Shown here piece after piece: positions 6,659-14,452 of a stretch of DNA of 57,595 nt. The position numbers and the translations under genes are program-made. Source of the DNA: Pseudomonadota bacterium (GTDB lineage Bacteria > Pseudomonadota > Gammaproteobacteria > Xanthomonadales > Xanthomonadaceae); assembly GCA_023430045.1 (NCBI GenBank), contig JAEZCF010000149.1:1-57595 (forward strand), given 5' to 3'. Positions within the stretch are counted from its first letter, which is position 1. Each line of letters starts with the position of its first letter. A model generated the notes under the pieces. The model was not told the origin of the DNA and searched no databases. It saw only the letters and a list, made by a program, of their open reading frames with translations.

Positions 6659-6801
6659 GGCTAACTACCTAATAGCCGGATCCTTGGGTCCGGTTAGACG
6701 ACTTATCCACAGCGCACCGTATGGTGGGCTATTCCCTTGATGCGACTCGATCTTAGGGCGGCTTGGTCCGGCTAACAAGCCGATGTATAACCGGACCCAG
6801 C
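6659..6801 (-). repeat. Leader element R4 (best-preserved copy)
   Basis: On the minus strand: inverted arms GGGTCCGG and CCGGACC (6759-6797), promoter, GCATCAAGGG, a TGTGGATAA DnaA-box word (plus-strand TTATCCACA 6703-6711), then a 41-bp attC-like hairpin from GTCTAAC (6693-6699) through CCGGA/TCCGG to GTTAGCC (6659-6665). It is closest to R1. It stands at the end of the array nearest ssb, where attI and the integrase would be expected, but neither is present. Confidence 0.7.
6750..6778 (-). promoter_or_regulatory. Sigma70-type promoter in R4
   Basis: On the minus strand TTGTTA (6773-6778), 17-nt spacer, TAAGAT (6750-6755). It is the strongest of the four leader promoters by sequence and would drive the two-gene cassette starting at 6653. 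Confidence 0.65.
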
Positions 6802-7001
6802 ACGGTGCAGAGCGTGCGCTCAGGCGGATGTCTGCCTTAGATCGCATAATGCCCTCCGGCCCAAAGCAGACATCGACTCGAGCGCTCAACCAAGACATGC
6901 ATCAGCCAATGTTCGCATTGCGAGTTAGCCGGTCATTGCTGATTTCATCGAATATTCCTTTTCCTGTGACAAAAGGTGTCAACCCAATTCAGGACGGTCA
7001 G
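6802..7001. other. Array-chromosome junction without genes
   Basis: Holds a degenerate palindrome of the GTCCG family (6829-6876, with GTCTGCC facing AGCAGAC) and, further right, ordinary-looking intergenic DNA including GAGTTAGCCGG near 6921. No integrase gene or fragment was recognised. The cassette region probably ends within this stretch. Confidence 0.5.
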
Positions 7002-7029
7002 ACAAAGAAAAGCCCCGCAATACGGGGCT
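7002..7029 (-). terminator. Rho-independent terminator of ssb
   Basis: On the minus strand AGCCCCG-TATTG-CGGGGCT (7011-7029) is followed by TTTCTTTGT. It lies about 40 bp past the ssb stop codon and separates ssb from the cassette array. Confidence 0.85.
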
Positions 7030-7069
7030 CTCCTTGAAACTGCATCAGTATTGACCGCCAACTGCTACG

Positions 7070-7591
7070 TCAGAACGGAATATCATCATCAGCAAAGTCA
7101 TCCATCGGCGGCGCCTGCTGCGGCTGCTGCTGAGGACGCTGCTGGCCGTAACCGCCGCCTTGGCCGCCCTGGTTCTGATTCTGGCGCGGAGCCTGCTGGC
7201 GCTGCGGACGATCGCCGCCATAATTCCCGCCACCACCACCGCCACCGCCGCCTTCACCACGGCCGCCGAGCATCTGCATTTCATCGGCGATGATGTCGGT
7301 GGAATACTTTTCCACACCGTCTTGGCCGGTGTACTTGTCGTAGCGCAGGCTGCCTTCCACATAGACCGAGCTGCCCTTGCGCAGGTACTCGCCGGCGATT
7401 TCGCCGAGCTTGCCGAAGAACACCACGCGGTGCCATTCGGTGCGCTCCTGCTGGTTGCCGTCCTTGTCCTTGCGGACACTGGTGGTGGCCAGGCTGATGC
7501 GGGTGATCGCCATGCCGCCCTGGGTGTACTTCACGTCCGGATCGTTGCCGAGATTGCCGACCAGGATGACTTTGTTGATGCCACGCGCCAT
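7070..7591 (-). CDS. ssb: Single-stranded DNA-binding protein
   Basis: A 173-residue SSB that coats single-stranded DNA in replication, recombination and repair. Residues 1-110 form the OB fold (GINKVILVGNLGNDPDVKYT, then WHRVVFFGKLGEIAGEYL). A glycine run and glutamine/proline-rich linker follow, ending in the acidic tip MDDFADDDIPF that binds partner proteins. The start at 7591 gives the canonical MARGINKV; the longer frame to 7855 has no family support. Its position beside a cassette array is notable because integrase substrates are single-stranded folded attC strands. Confidence 0.97.
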   Translation of the reverse strand: MARGINKVILVGNLGNDPDVKYTQGGMAITRISLATTSVRKDKDGNQQERTEWHRVVFFGKLGEIAGEYLRKGSSVYVEGSLRYDKYTGQDGVEKYSTDIIADEMQMLGGRGEGGGGGGGGGNYGGDRPQRQQAPRQNQNQGGQGGGYGQQRPQQQPQQAPPMDDFADDDIPF

Positions 7592-8166
7592 AGGAGTGTT
7601 CTTCCGTTGTCCGGTAGCAGCTTCCTGCTCGGCTGCCCGGGTCTGGGCGCTTTCTGCAGGATCTGCCCCGAGGGTGTCTAGGGGTTCGAACGGCTCATGG
7701 TACCACCGGAGGGCGGCTCCCCGCCCCGGCCAAGGGGACATCAGGGGTCGGAATTCGTCCCTGTGAAGCCCCCGCCGAGCATGGCTCGGCGCTACCAGGT
7801 TATGGGCGACGGGGTGTCCGGCGAACGCATGACTGCCGGGGCGGGCGAGTTGCAACTTTTCTCATAGCCGCTCGCGCCCCTCTCGCGCAGGATGACGGGG
7901 CTGGACCAGCAGGTTCAGCCGGGATCGCAGTCCTGATCTGTTGTACCTCCTCGCACTCTGGCCCTGCTTGCAGTCTGGGTAGAGCATGCATCGTCCCGCC
8001 GGTTCCATGGCGGGCGGTGCGCGGGGATCTTCGATCCGCCGGGCCACTGGGGGTTACTCAGCCGGTACTGCGACCCGCACCGTCCGCCACCTCGCGCTCC
8101 GGCGCAGGTGGTCTCGCGGCATGTCGCACATGGCATCATGCAGGCCGTCACCACCGCCTGCTGCCC
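7592..8166. other. Divergent intergenic region ssb / lacI-type gene
   Basis: A 575-bp gap. It holds one GTAG-type REP (7773-7795) and presumably the ssb and regulator promoters, which I could not place with confidence. Several short frames cross it, but none has a start, ribosome site or recognisable protein. No GnATACGTATnC palindrome is found here, so there is no visible autoregulatory site for the regulator at 8167. Confidence 0.5.
7773..7795 (-). repeat. SMAG/GTAG REP palindrome
   Basis: On the minus strand GTAGCGCCGAGC-CAT-GCTCGGCG. The GTAG head followed by a GC-rich hairpin is the hallmark of Stenotrophomonas REPs. Confidence 0.75.
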
Positions 8167-9198
8167 ATGACCATCAAAGGCAAAGCCACCTCCCTGGATA
8201 TCGCCCACCTGGCCGGAGTTTCCCAGCCAACGGTGTCGCGTGCCCTGCGTGGCAGCCCAATGGTCAATGCGGAAACCCGCGAGCGCATCCTGCGTATCGC
8301 CCGCGAGCTGAATTACAAGGTGGACAAGAACGCCTCCAACCTGCGGCTGCGCAACGCCGGCACGCTGGCCCTGCTGTTCTTCGAAGATCCCACGCCGGAC
8401 GATTCGCTGATCAATCCGTTCTTCCATTCGATGCTGGGCTCGATCACGCGCGCCTGCGCGCTGCATGGGCATGACCTGCTGGTGTCGTTCCAGCAGCTGT
8501 CCACCGACTGGCAGGCCGATTATGAAGACAGCTACAAGGCCAACGGCATCATCCTGCTGGGCTACGGCGATTACCACGAATCGCGCGAGCGCCTGCAGCG
8601 GCTGGTGGAACAAGGCACCCATTTCGTCCGTTGGGGCGCTGCCCTGCCCGACCAGCCCGGCGTGTCCATCGGCAGCGACAACTTCCAGGGTGGTTTCGAC
8701 ATCACCACTCACCTGCTGGACCAGGGCTGCCGGCAGATCGCCTTCCTGGGCCACGCATCCAGCCATTATCCAGAGTTCCAGGAACGCTTCCGCGGTCATG
8801 CGGCGGCCCTGCAGGCGCGTGGCCTGGCGCCCGCCGCACAGCTGCAGGTGGATGCCATCACCACCGAAGATTCCGGCCATGCCGCCTGCGAGGAACTGCT
8901 GGCACGCGGCGCGCCCTTCGATGCCATCTGCGCGGCCAGCGACCTTATTGCCATCGGTGCCCTGCGCGCGTTGCGCGAACGCGGCCTGCGTGTGCCGCAG
9001 GACGTGGCGGTCACCGGCTTCGACGATATTCCGCTGGCCGCTTCGGTATCGCCCGCGCTCACCACCGTGCAGCAGGACACCAAGCAGGCCGGACAACTGC
9101 TGGTGGAGAAGCTGCTGGCACAGATTGCCGGCGAGCCGGTGGAAGGGATGAGCATTCCGGTGAAGCTGGTGGTGCGGGAATCCTCGCTGCGCACATAG
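8167..9198 (+). CDS. LacI-family transcriptional regulator
   Basis: A 343-residue repressor-type regulator. The N-terminal helix-turn-helix reads SLDIAHLAGVSQPTVSRAL and is followed by a hinge helix region (VDKNASNLRLRNAGTLAL). The rest is a periplasmic-binding-protein-like sensor ending TGFDDIPLAASVSPALTTV, normal for the family. ATG 8167 is the start that keeps the family N-terminus; the longer upstream frame has no support. It stands alone before an ABC transporter. It is the only LacI-type regulator in the window, so it is a candidate, not a proven, controller of the maltodextrin genes 9-19 kb away, which carry LacI-type palindromes. Confidence 0.92.
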   Translation: MTIKGKATSLDIAHLAGVSQPTVSRALRGSPMVNAETRERILRIARELNYKVDKNASNLRLRNAGTLALLFFEDPTPDDSLINPFFHSMLGSITRACALHGHDLLVSFQQLSTDWQADYEDSYKANGIILLGYGDYHESRERLQRLVEQGTHFVRWGAALPDQPGVSIGSDNFQGGFDITTHLLDQGCRQIAFLGHASSHYPEFQERFRGHAAALQARGLAPAAQLQVDAITTEDSGHAACEELLARGAPFDAICAASDLIAIGALRALRERGLRVPQDVAVTGFDDIPLAASVSPALTTVQQDTKQAGQLLVEKLLAQIAGEPVEGMSIPVKLVVRESSLRT

Positions 9199-9331
9199 AG
9201 CCCGTGCCGGGCATGCAGTGCAGGCGGCGGTGCGGCCCCCTGACCAATGGCATGCCATGACCAACGGCCGATGTGGCAGGCCTTCACCCGGCGGATAACA
9301 GGGCATCTCACACGGAAAGGTGGTCACCCGC

Positions 9332-10225
9332 ATGCTGCAGATCCGCTCGCTTTCCAAGACCTACGCCAATGGCGTGCAGGCGTTGGCCGATGTCACCCTG
9401 GATATCCCGCGCGGAATGTTCGGTCTGCTGGGCCCGAACGGAGCGGGTAAATCCTCGCTGATGCGCACGCTGGCCACCCTGCAGGAAGCCGACAGCGGCA
9501 GCGCCACGCTGTCCATTCCCGGCGAGCCGCCCATCGATGTGCTGCGCGACAAGGACGCCGTGCGCCGCCGGCTGGGCTACCTGCCGCAGGATTTCGGCGT
9601 CTACCCGAAGGTGAGCGCGCTGGACCTGCTGGACCATTTCGCGGTGCTCAAGGGTCTCACCCGCCGCGCGGAGCGTCGCGAGGTGGTGGACGGCCTGCTG
9701 CAGCAGGTGAATCTGTGGGATGCGCGCAAGCGCAGGCTGTGCACCTATTCCGGCGGCATGCGCCAGCGCTTCGGCATCGCCCAGGCGCTGCTGGGCGATC
9801 CGCGCCTGGTGATCGTGGACGAGCCCACCGCCGGCCTGGACCCGGAAGAACGCAATCGCTTCCTCAACCTGCTGGCGGCCATCGGCGAGAACGTGGCGGT
9901 GATCCTGTCCACCCACATCGTGGAGGACGTTACCGACCTGTGCCCCACCATGGCCATCATGAACAAGGGCCAGGTGCTGCTGACCGGCAAGCCCAACGAT
10001 GCCATCGAAGCGCTGCACGCGCAGGTGTGGCGCAAGCAGGTGGAGCCTTCGCAGCTGGGCGATTACGAGGCCAACCACCTGGTGCTGTCCACGCGGCTGG
10101 TGGGTGGGCGGCCGGTGATCCATGTACACAGCGCTACCGATCCGGGCGATGGCTTCGCGCCGGTGGCCCCGGACCTTGAGGACGTCTATTTCCAGCGCCT
10201 GCGCCTGCAGGCGCGTGCTGCCTGA
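9332..10225 (+). CDS. ABC transporter ATPase
   Basis: A 297-residue ATPase. Walker A is GPNGAGKSS, the signature is YSGGMRQRFG, and Walker B is LVIVDEPTAGLDPEER with the H-loop in STHIVEDV. The DPEERNRF wording and C-terminal extension resemble ATPases that pair with ABC-2 permeases fused to peptidases. Start ATG 9332 is preferred over GTG 9320 because GGAAAGG lies about 9-12 nt before it. The permease-peptidase gene follows after 13 bp, so the two form an operon and probably one complex in the inner membrane. Substrate unknown. Confidence 0.93.
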   Translation: MLQIRSLSKTYANGVQALADVTLDIPRGMFGLLGPNGAGKSSLMRTLATLQEADSGSATLSIPGEPPIDVLRDKDAVRRRLGYLPQDFGVYPKVSALDLLDHFAVLKGLTRRAERREVVDGLLQQVNLWDARKRRLCTYSGGMRQRFGIAQALLGDPRLVIVDEPTAGLDPEERNRFLNLLAAIGENVAVILSTHIVEDVTDLCPTMAIMNKGQVLLTGKPNDAIEALHAQVWRKQVEPSQLGDYEANHLVLSTRLVGGRPVIHVHSATDPGDGFAPVAPDLEDVYFQRLRLQARAA

Positions 10226-10238
10226 CCGGGAGACTGCC

Positions 10239-13200
10239 ATGACATCCGCATTCTTCCGCTTCGAGCTGCGCGAGCAGCTCCGTTCGCCGCTGCTGTGGCT
10301 GCTGGCCGGCCTGCTTGGCCTGCTCGCCTTCGGAGCATCTTCCAGCGACGCCGTGCAGATCGGTGGCAGCTCCGGCAACGTGCACAGCAACGCGCCCACC
10401 GTCATCGCGTCCATGCTCGGCATATTCACCCTGCTCGGCATGCTGGTCACCACGCTGTTCGTCAGCAATGCGCTGCTGCGCGATTTCGAGCTCGGCACCG
10501 CCGAACTGATCTTCGCCAGCCCGGTCAAACGCCACCAGTACCTGGCCGGCCGCATCGGTGCAGCCCTGGTCGCCGGGCTGCTGGTGTACGTGATCATCGC
10601 ACTGGGCATCGCGCTGGCACCGTTCATGCCTTGGGTGGACCCCGAGCGCATGGGGCCGGCATCCGTGCGTGGCTATCTGTGGACCTTCGCGGTCATCGTG
10701 ATACCCAACCTGGTATTCACCACGGCACTGCTTGCGCTGCTGGCGGCCACCACGCGCTCCATCCTGTGGGTATACATCGGCGTGGTGGCCTACTTCGTGC
10801 TGTACGGCATCAGTGCGGCACTGCTGCGCGATGTGGACAACACCTGGGTGGCGGTGCTGAGCGAACCGCTGGGGCTGCGCGCACTGTCGCGCACCATCCG
10901 TTACTGGTCCACGCTGGAACGCAACACGCAGGTGCCCGAACTTGCCGGTTACCTGCTGGCCAACCGCGCGCTGTGGCTGGGCGTGGCGCTGGCCTTGTTC
11001 GCCGCGACCTTCGCGGTGTTCCGTACCCAGCGCAGCGGCACCGGTCGCCGCCGCTGGAGCCGCAGGGCGGCAAGGACGTCCGTCGCCACGGCCGGTGCGC
11101 CACGCCCGGCGATGGTGGAAGTGCGCCGCGTGGTGCCCGCAGTCACGGCCGCCACCGGCTGGCGCCAGTACCTGCAGCAGGTGCGCTTCGATACCGCCGG
11201 CGTGCTGCGCAGCGTGCCGTTCGTGGTCCTGCTGGTGCTGGGCCTGGCCAACTTCGTGCCCAGCGCGCTGTACAAGCAGACCCTGTACGGCACGCCGATC
11301 TGGCCGGTCACCTCGGAAATGCTCGGCGGCCTGCAGGGCGCGTACAGTTGGCTGCTGATCATCATCGTGCTGTTCTTCGCCGGCGAGCTGGTCGGCAAGG
11401 AACGCAGCGCACGTATCAACGAAGTCAGCGATGCGATGCCGGTTCCGAACTGGGTGCCCCTGGCCGCCAAGTTCACCGCGCTGGTGGCGGTGATCGCCTG
11501 CTTCCAGGCGGTAGGTGCGCTGGCGGCGATGGGCATACAGCTGGCGAAGGGCTACACGCAGCTGGAACCGCTGGTGTACCTGAAGATCCTGTCGGCCGAT
11601 TCGGTGGTGTACGTGCTGATGGGCGGGCTTGCACTGGTGCTGCAGGTGCTCACCAACAACAAGTTCCTGGGCTATGCGCTGCTGATCCTGGTGATGATCG
11701 GCCAGGCGGTGCTGGGAATGCTGGATTACACCCAGAACCTGTACAACTTCGGCAGCTGGCCGATCGCACCGTGGTCCAACATGAACGGCTACGGCCATTT
11801 CCTGGGTGCGCAGCTGGCATTCCAGGGCTACTGGGCGCTGTTCCTGCTGGCCTTGCTGTTCATCGCTTCCGCCTTCTGGGTGCGCGGCGTAGGCAACGGC
11901 GCACGCCAGCGCTTCATCCTCGCCGGCCGGCGCCTGCGTGGCCCCGCCGGTGTCGGTGCGGCGGTGGCCATCGTGGCCTTCGTGGGGCTGGGCGGATGGC
12001 TGTACTGGAGCACCAACATCCGCAACGAGTTCCTTTCACCGGACCAGCAGTACGACCTGCAGGCCCGCTACGAACGCGAGCTGTCGCGCTACCGCGGCCT
12101 GCCGCAGCCGCGCGTCGTCGCGGTGGACAACCACGTGGACCTTCGCCCTGAGCAGCAATCGGTGGTGGTGGATGCCACATGGACGGTGCGCAACACGCAT
12201 GACACCGCCATCGCCGATGTCCACCTGCAGATGGCCGACGACCGCCAGCTGGCATCAGTGGACCTGGGTGGGCAGACGCTTACGCTGCACGATGCCGAGC
12301 TGGGCTACCGCATCTACCGGCTGGCCCGTCCATTGCAGCCCGGTGAGGAGCGGATATTCCACTTCCGCGTGGACCAGCACCCGAACGGCATCACCGCCGA
12401 ACTGGCGCCCACCAACATCGTGGACAACGGCAGCTTCTTCAACAGCCGCATCCTGCCCGGCTTTGGCTATGACGAAGGCATGCAGATCACCGACCGCAAC
12501 GAGCGCCGCAAGCGCGGCCTGGGCGAGCCGACGCGCATGCCCAAGCTGGAAGACGAGGCGGCGCGCGCGAATACCTATATCGGAAACGATGCCGACTGGC
12601 TGGACTTCCGCAGCACCATCTGCACCGCTCCCGACCAGATCGCGCTGGCGCCTGGCTACCTGCAGAAGGAAGAACTGGTGCAGGGGAGGCGCTGCTTCAG
12701 CTACGCGATGGACCGGCCGATGCTGGACTTCTACGCCTACCTGTCGGCGCGCTGGGAAGTACGGCGGGCGATGTACAAGGACATTCCCATCGAGGTGTAT
12801 TACGCGCCGCAGCATGCGTGGAACGTGGACCGCATGATCGAAGCGGTGCAGAAATCGCTGGCGTATTACGAAGCCAATTTCACGCCGTACCAGCATCGCC
12901 AGGTGCGCATCATCGAGTTCCCCGGCTATTCGCGCTTCGCGCAGTCGTTCGCCAACACCATCCCCTACTCCGAATCCATCGGCTTCATCGCCGACCTCCG
13001 CAATCCGGACAAGGTCGACTACGTGTTCTATGTCACCGCCCACGAAGTGGCCCACCAGTGGTGGGCACACCAGGTGATCGGCGCGAACGTACAGGGCGCC
13101 ACGCTGCTGTCCGAATCGCTGTCGCAGTACTCGGCGCTGATGGTGATGGAGAAGGAATATGGCCGGCAGCACATGCGCCAGTTCCTGAAGAGCGAACTGG

Positions 13201-13829
13201 ACCAGTACCTGGCCGGACGCGGTGGCGAGCGTATCGAGGAGCTGCCCTTGGAGCGTGTGGAGAACCAGCAGTACATCCACTACGAGAAGGGTTCGCTGGC
13301 GTTCTACCGGCTCCGCGAGGAGATCGGTGAGGCGGCGCTGAACCGCGCGCTGAAGCGCTTCCTTGAAGACAAGGGCTTCCAGCAGCCGCCGTACACCACC
13401 TCGCGCGAACTGCTGGCGTACATCCGCGCCGAGACACCGGCCGACCGCCAGCAGCTGGTCACCGACCTGTTCGAGAAGATCACCTTCCACGACAACCGGT
13501 TGATCGCCGCCAGCGCGCGCAGGCGCGACGATGGCCGCTACGACGTGACGCTGAAGCTGCACGCGGACAAGGTCCATGTCGACGGCAAGGGCAAGGAGAC
13601 GCCCGCGAAACTGGACGACTGGGTGGAGATCGGCATATTCGCCAACGCGCCGTCAGGCAAGGAACGCGACCAGAAGGTGCTGTACCTGCAGCGCCATCAC
13701 ATCACCCAGGCCACCCCGGAGCTGACGGTGACCGTGGATGCGCGGCCGGATGAAGCCGGGTTCGATCCCTACAACAAGCTGATCGACCGCGTGAGTGAGG
13801 ACAACCGGCGCACGGTGACGGTGCAATGA
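10239..13829 (+). CDS. ABC-2 permease fused to M1-type metallopeptidase
   Basis: A 1196-residue fusion. Residues 1 to about 600 hold two ABC-2 type permease blocks with some a dozen hydrophobic helices (first helix LLWLLAGLLGLLAFG). After a last membrane helix (VAIVAFVGLGGWLYW) comes a periplasmic M1 aminopeptidase-like half. Its zinc motif HEVAH is at residues 935-939, with the third ligand candidate E959 in LLSES. A longer frame from 10122 overlaps the ATPase and lacks support. The transporter may move a peptide and the peptidase may process it outside the inner membrane; substrate and role are not known. Fusions of this kind recur in Xanthomonadaceae and Bacteroidetes. Confidence 0.93.
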   Translation: MTSAFFRFELREQLRSPLLWLLAGLLGLLAFGASSSDAVQIGGSSGNVHSNAPTVIASMLGIFTLLGMLVTTLFVSNALLRDFELGTAELIFASPVKRHQYLAGRIGAALVAGLLVYVIIALGIALAPFMPWVDPERMGPASVRGYLWTFAVIVIPNLVFTTALLALLAATTRSILWVYIGVVAYFVLYGISAALLRDVDNTWVAVLSEPLGLRALSRTIRYWSTLERNTQVPELAGYLLANRALWLGVALALFAATFAVFRTQRSGTGRRRWSRRAARTSVATAGAPRPAMVEVRRVVPAVTAATGWRQYLQQVRFDTAGVLRSVPFVVLLVLGLANFVPSALYKQTLYGTPIWPVTSEMLGGLQGAYSWLLIIIVLFFAGELVGKERSARINEVSDAMPVPNWVPLAAKFTALVAVIACFQAVGALAAMGIQLAKGYTQLEPLVYLKILSADSVVYVLMGGLALVLQVLTNNKFLGYALLILVMIGQAVLGMLDYTQNLYNFGSWPIAPWSNMNGYGHFLGAQLAFQGYWALFLLALLFIASAFWVRGVGNGARQRFILAGRRLRGPAGVGAAVAIVAFVGLGGWLYWSTNIRNEFLSPDQQYDLQARYERELSRYRGLPQPRVVAVDNHVDLRPEQQSVVVDATWTVRNTHDTAIADVHLQMADDRQLASVDLGGQTLTLHDAELGYRIYRLARPLQPGEERIFHFRVDQHPNGITAELAPTNIVDNGSFFNSRILPGFGYDEGMQITDRNERRKRGLGEPTRMPKLEDEAARANTYIGNDADWLDFRSTICTAPDQIALAPGYLQKEELVQGRRCFSYAMDRPMLDFYAYLSARWEVRRAMYKDIPIEVYYAPQHAWNVDRMIEAVQKSLAYYEANFTPYQHRQVRIIEFPGYSRFAQSFANTIPYSESIGFIADLRNPDKVDYVFYVTAHEVAHQWWAHQVIGANVQGATLLSESLSQYSALMVMEKEYGRQHMRQFLKSELDQYLAGRGGERIEELPLERVENQQYIHYEKGSLAFYRLREEIGEAALNRALKRFLEDKGFQQPPYTTSRELLAYIRAETPADRQQLVTDLFEKITFHDNRLIAASARRRDDGRYDVTLKLHADKVHVDGKGKETPAKLDDWVEIGIFANAPSGKERDQKVLYLQRHHITQATPELTVTVDARPDEAGFDPYNKLIDRVSEDNRRTVTVQ

Positions 13830-13898
13830 CCCTGCAGGTGCCGGCCGCTGGCCGGTACCGCCCGCTGGACGGCGTGCCGGTGCAGGTTCAATGCTGCA

Positions 13899-14279
13899 TC
13901 AGGCGAAGTCTTTCAGGATCTCGCCCACGCCGCCGGGAGAAATCTCGAAGCCCAGCGACGTGCCGGGATTGATCACCACGCCGTAACCGCCCGGCACGCG
14001 GCGCAACACGTCCAGCATCAGCCAGCGGATCTGGTGAGGGGCCTGCTGGGCATGGTTGTCGACCCGTGCCGGATCGGTGAACACCGCCACGTGCAGCGTG
14101 CCCTGCTTGTCAAACAGCAATGGATCGAAGCCGCTGCCATCGGGCGTGACCAGGCTGCCGGTGAGCAGTACGACCTCGGACGCGACGAAGGCTTCCATGA
14201 AGGTGCGGATCGGCACCGCGCCATCCATCGCAGCCTTGAGCAGCGTCTCGATCGGGGTATGCAGGACGGAATCGTTCAT
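13899..14279 (-). CDS. SseB N-terminal domain-like protein
   Basis: A 126-residue cytosolic protein. The first half (ETLLKAAMDGAVPIRTFMEAF then VVLLTGS) and the phrase FDKQGTLHVAVFTDPARV, with a glycine-rich end NPGTSLGFEISPGG, fit the SseB N-terminal domain, of unknown biochemical role. I start at ATG 14279; an in-frame ATG at 14291 is possible and neither has a strong ribosome site. It converges on the permease-peptidase gene. Confidence 0.7.
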   Translation of the reverse strand: MNDSVLHTPIETLLKAAMDGAVPIRTFMEAFVASEVVLLTGSLVTPDGSGFDPLLFDKQGTLHVAVFTDPARVDNHAQQAPHQIRWLMLDVLRRVPGGYGVVINPGTSLGFEISPGGVGEILKDFA

Positions 14280-14309
14280 GGCGGACAGCATCGGTGGGGA
14301 GTCGGCATT

Positions 14310-14421
14310 GTAGAGCCGGGCTCTGCCCGGCTGGGACCCACCGCGGCGGCCCACGCGTAGAGCCGGGCTCTGCCCGGCTGTGAACCCACCGCAAAAGCAG
14401 CGGGGCAGAGCCCCGCTCTAC
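14310..14421. repeat. Three SMAG/GTAG REPs
   Basis: Two direct copies of GTAGAGCCGGGCTCTGCC (about 14310-14332 and 14357-14379) and one inverted relative (14398-14421). Head-to-tail and inverted pairs can fold into long hairpins in mRNA and lie between the convergently placed ends of neighbouring transcripts. Confidence 0.85.
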
Positions 14422-14452
14422 GGGCCGTCAGCGCGTGGCGGCGCAGAGCAGG

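Noticed and set aside
2255..6801. DnaA-box words as part of a replication origin
   Set aside because: Boxes are single per element and tied to cassette leaders; no dnaA, no AT-rich unwinding region or box cluster is present.
6660..7069. Integron integrase gene or attI next to ssb
   Set aside because: No frame in this interval shows tyrosine-recombinase motifs; the space is too small for a 320-residue integrase.
7592..8166. Possible genes or a tRNA upstream of the LacI-type regulator
   Set aside because: Short frames have no recognisable product and no cloverleaf could be drawn.
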